A DNA stretch of 11,598 nt from a bacterium (GTDB lineage: Bacteria; Chloroflexota; Dormibacteria; UBA8260; Bog-877). The stretch lies in the NCBI GenBank assembly GCA_021791345.1, contig JAJYWT010000144.1:1-11598 (forward strand), given 5' to 3'. The position numbers were made by a program, and so were the translations under genes. Under the pieces are notes generated by a model, which had not been told where the DNA came from, made no database searches, and saw only the letters and a list, made by a program, of their open reading frames with translations. Positions 1-7,079 of this stretch are shown here, in pieces. The stretch's first letter is position 1. Each line of letters begins with the position of its first letter.

Positions 1-160
1 CTTCTTTCCCATGGCTGACAACCTCGAGGTGGCGGCCGCAGGCGGTGTCACCGCCGCGATCCACCCCGGTGGTTCGAAGCGTGACCAGGAGGTGGTGGAT
101 GTGGCGGAGCGGGTGGGAATGGCCCTGGTGGCAACTGGCACGCGGCACTTCCGGCACTGA
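1..160 (+). CDS. purH: Bifunctional AICAR transformylase / IMP cyclohydrolase, C-terminal end (partial)
   Basis: Only the last ~52 codons are present; the reading frame enters from the left edge at base 2 and stops with TGA at 158-160. It begins FFPMADNLEVAAAGG, continues with an IHPGGSKRDQEV segment, and ends in TGTRHFRH. The order FFP, then a PGGS-x-RD-x-EV motif, then a terminal RHFRH is the hallmark of the PurH transformylase domain C-terminus. PurH carries out the last two steps of de novo IMP synthesis in the cytoplasm: formylation of AICAR with 10-formyl-tetrahydrofolate, then ring closure. The conserved tail is complete, so nothing suggests truncation. A hairpin follows at once, so purH probably ends its transcription unit here. 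The identification rests on family knowledge of a short but very characteristic tail. Confidence 0.92.
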   Translation, partial: FFPMADNLEVAAAGGVTAAIHPGGSKRDQEVVDVAERVGMALVATGTRHFRH

Positions 161-185
161 GAGCCCGCTCTTTGTGGGCGGTCTC
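159..185 (+). terminator. Hairpin terminator of purH, no T-tract
   Basis: GAGA (159-162) pairs with TCTC (182-185), and GCCCGC (163-168) pairs with GTGGGC (174-179) around the loop TCTTT. Two G residues (180-181) bulge out, and one pair is a G-U wobble. The stem has ten pairs and starts inside the purH stop codon. No T-run follows, as is common for terminators in GC-rich bacteria. Seen directly; function inferred from position. Confidence 0.5.
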
Positions 186-541
186 GAAGCCTGCTCCCGC
201 CGACGGGACCGCAGCGGCGAACTGAGGGGACAATGCCAACGCTGCCACTCAACGTTGCCTGCGGCGACCGCGCTACTCCGAAGACTGGCGCACCTGGGTG
301 GCTCCAAACCAGGAACGCCCGAGCGCGTCGGGAAGTGACAACGGGATGGAAACCGGCCTGCCTCCCGCGGTCGCAGGGGTGGGCCGTGGTCGGCGGGCGG
401 CTCCGCCACTGGCCGCTCAGCGGCGCCGCCCGTCCAGAATGCCCGACCAACAGGCGAACGACACGACCAGGCTAGTCTGGCGAAGTCGTCAATCGCAGGC
501 CGTTGCCTCGATCCGATTTGCAAACAACGCTTGGAAACGGC
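186..541 (+). other. Gene-less, hairpin-rich intergenic stretch
   Basis: No convincing coding sequence is visible on either strand. The stretch holds several inverted repeats. TCCCG/CGGGA lies at 195-208. CCTGG/CCAGG lies at 293-313. CCCGA/TCGGG lies at 318-332. An 11-pair stem joins 354-364 to 376-386, with three G-U wobbles. A 10-pair stem joins 392-401 to 425-434 and encloses the palindrome GCCGCTcAGCGGC (412-424). The last two are strong and adjacent. They could be a structured RNA, a second terminator block, or chance in GC-rich DNA. I recognise no known RNA family. Confidence 0.3.
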
Positions 542-571
542 TTGACGCCTTCACTCGTGAGTTGATAGCAT
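542..571 (+). promoter_or_regulatory. Sigma70-type promoter for the substrate-binding protein gene
   Basis: TTGACG (542-547) and TAGCAT (566-571) are separated by 18 bp. They match five and four of the six consensus bases of the -35 and -10 boxes. Transcription would start near 578, giving a leader of about 87 nt that contains the SD-masking hairpin. Inferred from sequence match only. Confidence 0.5.
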
Positions 572-611
572 ACCGCCGAGCACGCGAGAGATCGACGCAG
601 AATTGCCGTGG

Positions 612-662
612 CGGCACCTCCGGTCTATGCGCGTCTGAGCGTGTAATGGATCGGAGGTGCCG
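612..662 (+). promoter_or_regulatory. Long stem-loop sequestering the Shine-Dalgarno sequence
   Basis: Bases 612-628 pair with 646-662 in a 17-bp RNA stem. The outer 11 pairs (CGGCACCTCCG with CGGAGGTGCCG) are all Watson-Crick. The inner six include two G-U wobbles (623-651 and 626-648). A further four pairs form inside (629-632 with 639-642). The SD core GGAGG (653-657) lies wholly in the 3' arm, and the ATG at 665 is only 2 nt outside the stem. In the folded state a 30S subunit could hardly reach the SD, so translational control is the natural reading. The same inverted repeat could instead be a DNA operator. Confidence 0.6.
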
Positions 663-664
663 AG

Positions 665-2617
665 ATGTCAGCGATAGCCCACAGAACTCGCCTCTTACTG
701 GTCGCAGTGGGCGCGCTGGCGGCCTTGGCACTAGCTGGCTGTGCCGCCGCCACCACCCCGGTGCACTCATCTAAAGGCGCCGTAGTCACATTTGCCGAGC
801 AACCCAGCGCGCCGCCGAACTACATTTTCCCGCTGGAGAGCGGAGCATACTTTACATTTGCAAATGGCCAATTCAGCCCGCTCCTGTATCTTCCCCTGTA
901 CTCCTTTGGGGTGGGTGGCAAGCCGGTCTTCAACGAGCCGCTCAGCCTCGCGTACGCACCCACGTTCAGCGATGGCAACACCGTTGTGAATGTCACCATG
1001 AAGCACTGGTTGTGGTCGAACGGAACGCCCGTGGCGGCACGCGATGTTGTCTTCTGGATGAACATCCTGGCGGCTGCCACTGATCCAAAGGCTCCTGCCG
1101 TTGGCTCCAACACCGCACCCGGGCCAGGGTGGGGCGCGTCCGTACCGGGGGGGTTCCCCGAAAACGTCGTGTCGTATCGGCAGACCGGGACCTATACCGT
1201 CTCCTTCAAGCTCAACGCCGCCTACAACCCAACGTGGTTCTTGTACAACGAGCTCAGTCAGATCTATCCCATTCCGGCGGCCTCGTGGGACAGGCTGTCG
1301 AGCACCTCACGAGTGGGCAACTTTGACGCCAGCGCAGAGGTGCGAACTCCTCTTGCGGGGACGGACCCAACTCAGTACGTTCCGCAAAACCCTGGCACCG
1401 CCTCGAGCGGTGCACTGGGAGTGGCGCAATTTTTAAACAGCCAGTCGCAGGCCACGAATACGTACCAGGCGAATCCTCTTTGGCGAGTGGTGGATGGCCC
1501 GTTCAAACTGTCCGCGTTCACGACGAGTGGGTTTGTGAAACTAGTGCCCAACCCCGAGTATTCAGGTGCCCCTAAGGCGACCATCTCCGCGTTCGAGGAG
1601 TTGCCGTACACGAGTGCAACTGCCGAGTTCAATGCGGTCCACAACGGGAGTGTGACCATCGGCTACATCCCCACCCAGGATCTCGGTCCCCAGCTGAAGT
1701 CGCTGGAAAAGAGTGAGGGGTATGCGTACAGCCCGTGGTACACCTCGGCGTTCAATGCTCTCGACTTCAATTTCACGAACCCGACCGTGGGGCCGATCCT
1801 GAGGCAACTTTACTTTCGGCAGGCGTTTCAGTCGATGATTGATCAGCGCGAATTTATCAAGGACTTCAATGCTGGCGTGGGTACGATCACTAACGGGCCC
1901 GTGCCCGGCTACCCGCCCGGAAACCCAGATGAGAGTCCCTTGGAAGCGAACGGTCTAGTGTATCCCTTCAGCGTCAGCCGAGCGGCCTCCTTGCTGCGCG
2001 CGAATGGCTGGGATGTGGTCCCTGGTGGCCTTAGCTATTGTGCTCGAGCGGGAAGCGCGAAGGGTGACTGCGGACCGGGGATCAAGCCCCATACCTCATT
2101 GACGCTTCAGCTTTTGTATCCGACAGGGAGCCCGGCGCTCGACAACGAAATGGCGGCTCTGAAGTCGACGATGCAGAGCGGTGCGGGTGTCGATGTACAG
2201 CTTCGCGAAGAGCCAGTCAATCAGGTGACGGGAGTGGTGTCGGCGGGGTGCACCCTCGCTGCGCCATGTTCGGATTGGCAGGTGGCGACTGAAGCGAATA
2301 CAGGAGTCTCATGGGTCTATGATCCGGACTATCTGCCGACGGGGGGTGAGCTCTTTTTACCGGGCTCGAACAGCAATCAGGGTGACTACTCCTCCAGCGT
2401 GGCTGAGGCGTTGATCGCGGCCACGCACACTGCTCCCACAGCGAAGGCGGAGATCAGTGCCCTGTTCAAGTATCAGGACTATTTGGCCAGGCAGTTGCCC
2501 GTCGCGTGGTTCCCGACCTCACCCTATCAACTGACGGTGTACAAGTCTGACCTGCGCGGCTTGGTGCCGCAGGGGGTCTTTTCGGAGATCACGCCTCAGT
2601 ACTACCGTGTCGGCTGA
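665..2617 (+). CDS. Family-5 ABC transporter substrate-binding lipoprotein (peptide/nickel type)
   Basis: This 650-residue protein should be lipid-anchored outside the cytoplasmic membrane and deliver a peptide-like or other solute to an ABC permease. It opens with a basic N-terminus, a hydrophobic stretch and a lipobox LAGC (23-26, modified Cys26). Family features seen are the W-x-WSNGTPVAARDVVFWMN segment (115-133), DGPFKLSAF (277-285), NPEYSG (296-301), and a later LRQLYFRQAFQSMID segment matching the 'VRqAl-yAiDr' motif of SBP_bac_5. Length is somewhat above the usual 500-600. The ATG start is supported by GGAGG 7 nt upstream and by the signal peptide starting there. No permease or ATPase gene is in the window, so it is an orphan here. 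Codons use more A/T-ending forms than the neighbours, which hints at transfer. The substrate cannot be told from sequence. Confidence 0.88.
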   Translation: MSAIAHRTRLLLVAVGALAALALAGCAAATTPVHSSKGAVVTFAEQPSAPPNYIFPLESGAYFTFANGQFSPLLYLPLYSFGVGGKPVFNEPLSLAYAPTFSDGNTVVNVTMKHWLWSNGTPVAARDVVFWMNILAAATDPKAPAVGSNTAPGPGWGASVPGGFPENVVSYRQTGTYTVSFKLNAAYNPTWFLYNELSQIYPIPAASWDRLSSTSRVGNFDASAEVRTPLAGTDPTQYVPQNPGTASSGALGVAQFLNSQSQATNTYQANPLWRVVDGPFKLSAFTTSGFVKLVPNPEYSGAPKATISAFEELPYTSATAEFNAVHNGSVTIGYIPTQDLGPQLKSLEKSEGYAYSPWYTSAFNALDFNFTNPTVGPILRQLYFRQAFQSMIDQREFIKDFNAGVGTITNGPVPGYPPGNPDESPLEANGLVYPFSVSRAASLLRANGWDVVPGGLSYCARAGSAKGDCGPGIKPHTSLTLQLLYPTGSPALDNEMAALKSTMQSGAGVDVQLREEPVNQVTGVVSAGCTLAAPCSDWQVATEANTGVSWVYDPDYLPTGGELFLPGSNSNQGDYSSSVAEALIAATHTAPTAKAEISALFKYQDYLARQLPVAWFPTSPYQLTVYKSDLRGLVPQGVFSEITPQYYRVG

Positions 2618-2641
2618 GCGAGCGTCGGACGCCCGCTCGTT
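2617..2641 (+). terminator. Hairpin terminator after the substrate-binding protein gene
   Basis: AGCGAGCG (2617-2624) pairs with CGCTCGTT (2634-2641) over eight pairs, one a G-U, with a 9-nt loop. The stem starts at the last base of the stop codon and no T-run follows, the same design as the purH hairpin. Function inferred from position. Confidence 0.45.
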
Positions 2642-2659
2642 GGGTAAGGTCGGGCGCGG

Positions 2660-3280
2660 GCTCTGGACCGGACGATGGCCCGTAGGGGGCAAGGGCTGAG
2701 GTGAGGGGCCCTGGCGTCCCCCAGGCTCCGGTGTTGCGGGTGAGTGGCGCGAAGCGTGATTTTGGAGAGGAGTGGGCCGCGGCCGTGCGTGCCACGGTCC
2801 TGGGTGCCCTGGGGTGGGCGTGATGGCCGGAAGGCGGCACCGGGCATCGCACTTGCTGACGGGTGAGGCACCGGCAGGCCCTGCCATGGAAGTCTGCGAA
2901 GTGGCGGCAGCCTGATCCCGCAGGCGGGTCCTGATCATCACCTTAGGCTTGAGGATCTTGCTGGCTGCCAGTTGCCGGATGCCCGGGATAGCCGCTGGTC
3001 GTTCTTGTGTAGCGTGTTGGGCCGGTCGCGCACCGATGACACGCTTGGTGTTTGCCGGCCCGGTGCCAATGGTCCACGTAGGCGTCCGTGACCGCCCGAC
3101 TCGAATCGCCAACGATCGTGCTGGCTTGCCCTTTGGCCAATGCGCTCGTGCGGCCGCTCCGTCGCTCCGGCCCACTCGCCAAGCTGCACCTGCACCCGCC
3201 GCGCTCCCCTGTGCTTCTCCCGTGGCTTGATGTGACCGCGACCCACGGCCCCTTGAGGACCATCCGGGCCACCCACTCCG
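2660..3280 (-). pseudogene. Decayed tyrosine recombinase (phage-type integrase) remnant
   Basis: No intact gene lies here, but minus-strand pieces in shifting frames line up in integrase order at sensible distances. They are EWVARMVLKGPWVAV (about 3278-3234, arm-like domain), VTDAYVDHWH (3092-3063), RPNTLHKND (3024-2998), IPGIRQLAASKILKPKVM (2989-2936), HHAH...RTVART (2825 down), TRN (about 2741-2733) and LSPCPLRAIVRS (2700-2665). These resemble the integrase core-binding pattern 'TV-x-YL-x-HW ... RPNTL-x-KY ... IPxxGxxxLxKLxP ... HAxLRxA ... RN ... LSPEQxRAI'. At least four frameshifts are needed, and the catalytic R-HxxR-Y part is absent, the match ending next to the neighbouring gene's terminator. 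I see the pieces directly; the family call is by eye and could be wrong in this GC-rich stretch. Confidence 0.42.
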
Positions 3281-3290
3281 GCGTCCCCTG

Positions 3291-3299
3291 TGCTACCGT
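3291..3299 (+). promoter_or_regulatory. Possible extended -10 promoter of the VOC gene
   Basis: TGCTACCGT reads as an extended -10 (TGn then TACCGT). No -35 box is evident at 16-18 bp upstream. A start near 3306 would give a leader of about 31 nt that contains the SD. Weak. Confidence 0.25.
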
Positions 3300-3336
3300 G
3301 GCGCGCTGAGATGCCCGCCCGGACAGGAGAAGACCC

Positions 3337-3783
3337 GTGATCAGCCACGTTTCCCACACCACCGTCTACGTGCTCGACCAGGACTCCGCCAAGGCGTTCT
3401 ACACCGAGAAGCTGGGCTTTGAGGTGCGCGTCGACATCGCCATGGGAGAGGTTTTCGAGGGGGCCGGAGCGGGATTCCGCTGGCTCACCGTCGGCCCCAA
3501 GGGGCAGCCCGACTTCCAGCTGATTTTGGCCTCATGTGACATGGGGCGCCCGCCGGAGGCGGCGGCCAAACTCCGAGAGCTCGTCCGCGCCGGCGCTATC
3601 CAGGTGGGAGTGCTGGCGACCGACGACTGCCGGCGCACTCACTCGGAGCTGGTCGCCCGAGGCGTGACCTTCGTCTCCGAGCCGACCGAGAGGCCCTACG
3701 GAATCGAGGCCACCCTGATGGACGACTCGGGCAATCCCATCAGCCTCACCCAGCAATTCGCCTTCCAGGCGCCGGCGGGCTGA
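3337..3783 (+). CDS. VOC superfamily (glyoxalase/bleomycin-resistance-like) protein
   Basis: A 148-residue protein of the usual single-unit VOC length, probably cytoplasmic and dimeric. It starts HTTVYVLDQDSAKAFYTEKLGF (7-28), the typical first beta-alpha unit, has a GFRWLTVGPKGQPDF strand region (46-60), and ends with YGIEATLMDDSGNPISLTQQ (121-140), matching the 'PYGxEAxxxDpxGNxxsLtQ' close of glyoxalase-like proteins. His7 and Glu124 sit at usual metal-ligand positions, but the His expected in the second half (around 90-93) is not apparent, so the metal site may be incomplete. The GTG start is supported by AGGAGA 6 nt upstream. VOC proteins range from lyases and dioxygenases to antibiotic-binding proteins, so the activity is open. 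It appears to be transcribed alone. Confidence 0.85.
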   Translation: MISHVSHTTVYVLDQDSAKAFYTEKLGFEVRVDIAMGEVFEGAGAGFRWLTVGPKGQPDFQLILASCDMGRPPEAAAKLRELVRAGAIQVGVLATDDCRRTHSELVARGVTFVSEPTERPYGIEATLMDDSGNPISLTQQFAFQAPAG

Positions 3784-3790
3784 CGCCCGT

Positions 3791-3806
3791 CCCGGTCGCC
3801 GCCGGG
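3791..3806 (+). terminator. Short hairpin after the VOC gene
   Basis: CCCGG (3791-3795) pairs with CCGGG (3802-3806) around a 6-nt loop, starting 7 nt after the stop codon. Only five pairs and no T-run beyond TT, so it is a weak candidate. Confidence 0.25.
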
Positions 3807-3864
3807 TTGGCGATGCGGAGCAGCCGCCCACGGTCGTGTACCACTGTTTGGTGGACCCGATCTA

Positions 3865-3893
3865 TTGACAAGCGGGGCTCGGCCCCGTAGGGT
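3865..3893 (+). promoter_or_regulatory. Promoter of the aceA-aceB operon with a palindrome in the spacer
   Basis: TTGACA (3865-3870) is a perfect -35 box. TAGGGT (3888-3893) lies 17 bp downstream and keeps the key T, A and final T of a -10 box. The spacer holds the perfect inverted repeat GGGGC-TCG-GCCCC (3874-3886), placed where a bound repressor would block RNA polymerase. Start of transcription would be near 3900, leaving a leader of about 134 nt. Boxes are seen directly; the operator role is inference. Confidence 0.55.
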
Positions 3894-3941
3894 CAGCGAA
3901 TGGACGCCCGATAGCAGCCGGGGAGGAGGGATTCGGGTGTC

Positions 3942-4008
3942 CGGGCGGCTGGCGGCAGCGCCGCCCGAGCTGTGGGCGCCCGGCTCACCACCGCCCGGCC
4001 AAGCGGGC
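3942..4008 (+). promoter_or_regulatory. Structured leader of aceA
   Basis: Within the predicted 5' leader, CGGGCGGC (3942-3949) pairs with GCCGCCCG (3960-3967) over eight pairs. A second stem GCCCG/CGGGC spans 3993-4008. The palindrome GGGCGCCC (3974-3981) lies between them. The stems stop 12 nt before the SD (AGGGAGG, 4021-4027) and leave it free. They could be attenuation elements or simple GC-rich secondary structure. Confidence 0.3.
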
Positions 4009-4033
4009 ACGGCTCGGTCAAGGGAGGCCGTCG

Positions 4034-5340
<1,307 letters not shown>

Positions 5341-5344
<4 letters not shown>

Positions 5345-6885
5345 GCGGGAAAGGCGTCGTGGGCCTCTCGGTCTCGGCGGATGCGGGCAGCGCTCAGGAG
5401 CTGGTGCTGACCGATCGCGCGCTCGGCTTCCTCGAGGGGTTGGAGCGGCGGCTCAGGCCGCAACGCCTGGAGGTGCTGGCCGCGCGGCAGGCGCGCCAGC
5501 TCGACTTTGACCGCGGTCTGCTGCCCGACTTCCCAGCCGACTCAGAGGCCCTGCGACAGGATGATGGCTGGCGGGTCGTCCCCGCCCCTGCTGACCTGAT
5601 GGACCGGCGGGTGGAGATCACCGGGCCGGTCGAGCGCAAGATGGTCATCAACGCCCTCAACTCCGGCGCCCAGACCTTCATGGCGGATTTCGAGGATGCC
5701 AACTCGCCGACCTGGAGCAACTGCGTCGAGGGCCAGCGCAACCTCATGGACGCAGTCCGGCGCACCATCACGCTCTCCCGGTCCGGGAAGCAGTACCGGC
5801 TCGGCAAGCACCCCGCCACCCTGCTGGTGAGGCCCCGGGGCTGGCATCTGGAGGAAAAGCACGTGCTGGTCGACGGCCGCCCGATGTCGGCCAGCCTCTT
5901 CGACTTCGGCCTCTTCGTGTTCCACAACGCGGCTGCGCTCCTCAGGCGGGGCAGCGGTCCCTATCTCTACCTGCCCAAGCTGGAGGGCCACCTGGAGGCC
6001 CGCCTTTGGGAGCTGGCCTGCCAGCTCGCCGAGGAGGAGCTGGGCCTCCCCGCCGGCTGCATCCGCACCACCGTGCTCATCGAGAACATCCTGGCCGCCT
6101 TCGAGATGGACGAGATCCTCTTCGAGCTGCGCTCCCGCTGCGTGGGGCTGAACGCCGGTCGCTGGGACTACCTGTTCTCGGTGATCCGGAAGTTTCGCTC
6201 CCGTCCTGACTTCGTCCTGCCCGATCGGGCGGCAGTCACCATGACCGTCCCGTTCATGCGCGCCTACACCGACCTCCTGGTGCGCACCTGCCATCGCCGG
6301 GGGGCCCACGCCATCGGCGGGATGGCCGCATTCGTGCCCAATCGCAGCGACCCCGAGGGGACCCGGCTGGCCCTGAAGCGGGTCGCCGAGGACAAGGTTC
6401 GGGAGGCGGGCCAGGGGTTCGACGGCACCTGGGTCGCGCATCCTGACCTGGTGGCCACCGCCCACTCCGTCTTCGAGGACGTGCTTCGGGGCGAGCCCAA
6501 CCAGCTCGGCGTGCTGCGAGCGGACGTGCAGCTCGATGGCTCCGCGCTCCTGAACGTAGCGGCGACCCCCGGCCAGGTGACTCGACGAGGCATCGAGACC
6601 AATGTCTCGGTCGCGGTGCGCTACCTCGATTCCTGGCTCGGCGGACAGGGCGCGGTGGCCATCGACAACCTCATGGAGGACGCCGCAACCGCCGAGATCT
6701 CCAGGTCCCAGATCTGGCAGTGGCGCAAACACGGACGCCTGGACGAGCGGGTCACCAAGCTCGCGCTCGATCGGCTGGGAGAGAACCCGGCCCGCCGGCC
6801 GGCCCTGGAGCTCTTCACCGAGGTCGCGCTCGGCCCCGACTACATCGAATTCCTGACTGTCCCCGGTTACAGCCGCCTCCCATAG
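5341..6885 (+). CDS. aceB: Malate synthase, A type
   Basis: It condenses glyoxylate with acetyl-CoA to malate, completing the shunt begun by aceA. At 514 residues it has the length of the A isoform (about 530), not the ~720 of the G isoform. Motifs seen are [13 protein letters not shown] (113-125), VRPRGWHL (163-170, active-site Arg), [15 protein letters not shown] (245-259, Mg-binding Glu248), [12 protein letters not shown] (269-280, Mg-binding Asp276), [10 protein letters not shown] (304-313), [10 protein letters not shown] (326-335), [10 protein letters not shown] (361-370), and [12 protein letters not shown] (444-455) with the catalytic base Asp447. The start ATG overlaps the aceA stop as ATGA, with no strong SD of its own, which fits coupling. 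One oddity is that the two residues that usually read Asp/Glu-His before the GLN-x-G-x-W-D-Y signature are Ser265-Arg266. The catalytic residues look intact, so I expect an active enzyme. Confidence 0.96.
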
Positions 6886-6921
6886 CGGGGGCACATCCTC
6901 GGGCGGTTCGACGAAGCAACT

Positions 6922-6947
6922 TCCGGGTCGGGCTGGCACCCGCCGGA
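6922..6947 (+). terminator. Hairpin terminator of the aceA-aceB operon
   Basis: TCCGG (6922-6926) pairs with CCGGA (6943-6947), and CGGG (6929-6932) with CCCG (6939-6942). A GT bulge (6927-6928) and a 6-nt loop complete the structure. It lies 37 nt after the aceB stop, has nine pairs and lacks a T-run. Function inferred. Confidence 0.42.
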
Positions 6948-6991
6948 GGGCGCCTGGAGCGGTCGGGAGAACTGACGAAAAACGCACTCGC

Positions 6992-7004
6992 GGTGACCGT
7001 CACC
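6992..7004. promoter_or_regulatory. Perfect palindrome, possible operator
   Basis: GGTGAC-C-GTCACC is a perfect 6+1+6 inverted repeat, 76 nt before the next start codon and 42 nt upstream of the candidate -35 box. The size and symmetry suit a dimeric regulator site. No second copy was noticed in the window. Confidence 0.3.
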
Positions 7005-7045
7005 CCACATCGCGTCGCACCCTGCAACGAGCTCGCCGCTAGGGG

Positions 7046-7073
7046 TTGCGAACGGCCCTCCTGATGGTCCAAT
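7046..7073 (+). promoter_or_regulatory. Candidate promoter giving a leaderless mRNA for the CAP-domain gene
   Basis: TTGCGA (7046-7051) and TCCAAT (7068-7073) are 16 bp apart. The hexamer ends 6 nt before the ATG at 7080, and no SD precedes that ATG, so transcription would start at or next to the start codon. The -10 lacks the key second-position A, so this is tentative. Confidence 0.33.
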
Positions 7074-7079
7074 CCGGGC

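Noticed and set aside
186..664. tRNA, RNase P, 6S, SRP or tmRNA gene in the first intergenic gap
   Set aside because: I looked for their conserved words (tRNA T-loop, the RNase P GAGGAAAGUCC box, SRP GGAAGG-x-AGCAG) and found none.
298..774. 158-codon + strand frame crossing the start of the binding-protein gene
   Set aside because: It overlaps the signal peptide of a well-supported gene in another frame, covers the SD hairpin, and its translation has no recognisable family.
2949..3230. 93-codon + strand frame in the gap before the VOC gene
   Set aside because: Pro/Ala/Arg-rich with no SD and no motif; the minus-strand integrase-like pieces explain the region better.
3841..3854. CCAC/GTGG inverted repeat just upstream of the ace -35 box
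   Set aside because: Only four pairs with a six-base centre; expected often by chance.
3900..3914. Four-codon upstream reading frame (MDAR) in the aceA leader
   Set aside because: No SD, and its start coincides with the predicted transcription start; too short to support.
5542..6987. 481-codon open frame on the minus strand across aceB
   Set aside because: Antisense shadow of malate synthase with low-complexity composition and no recognisable motif.
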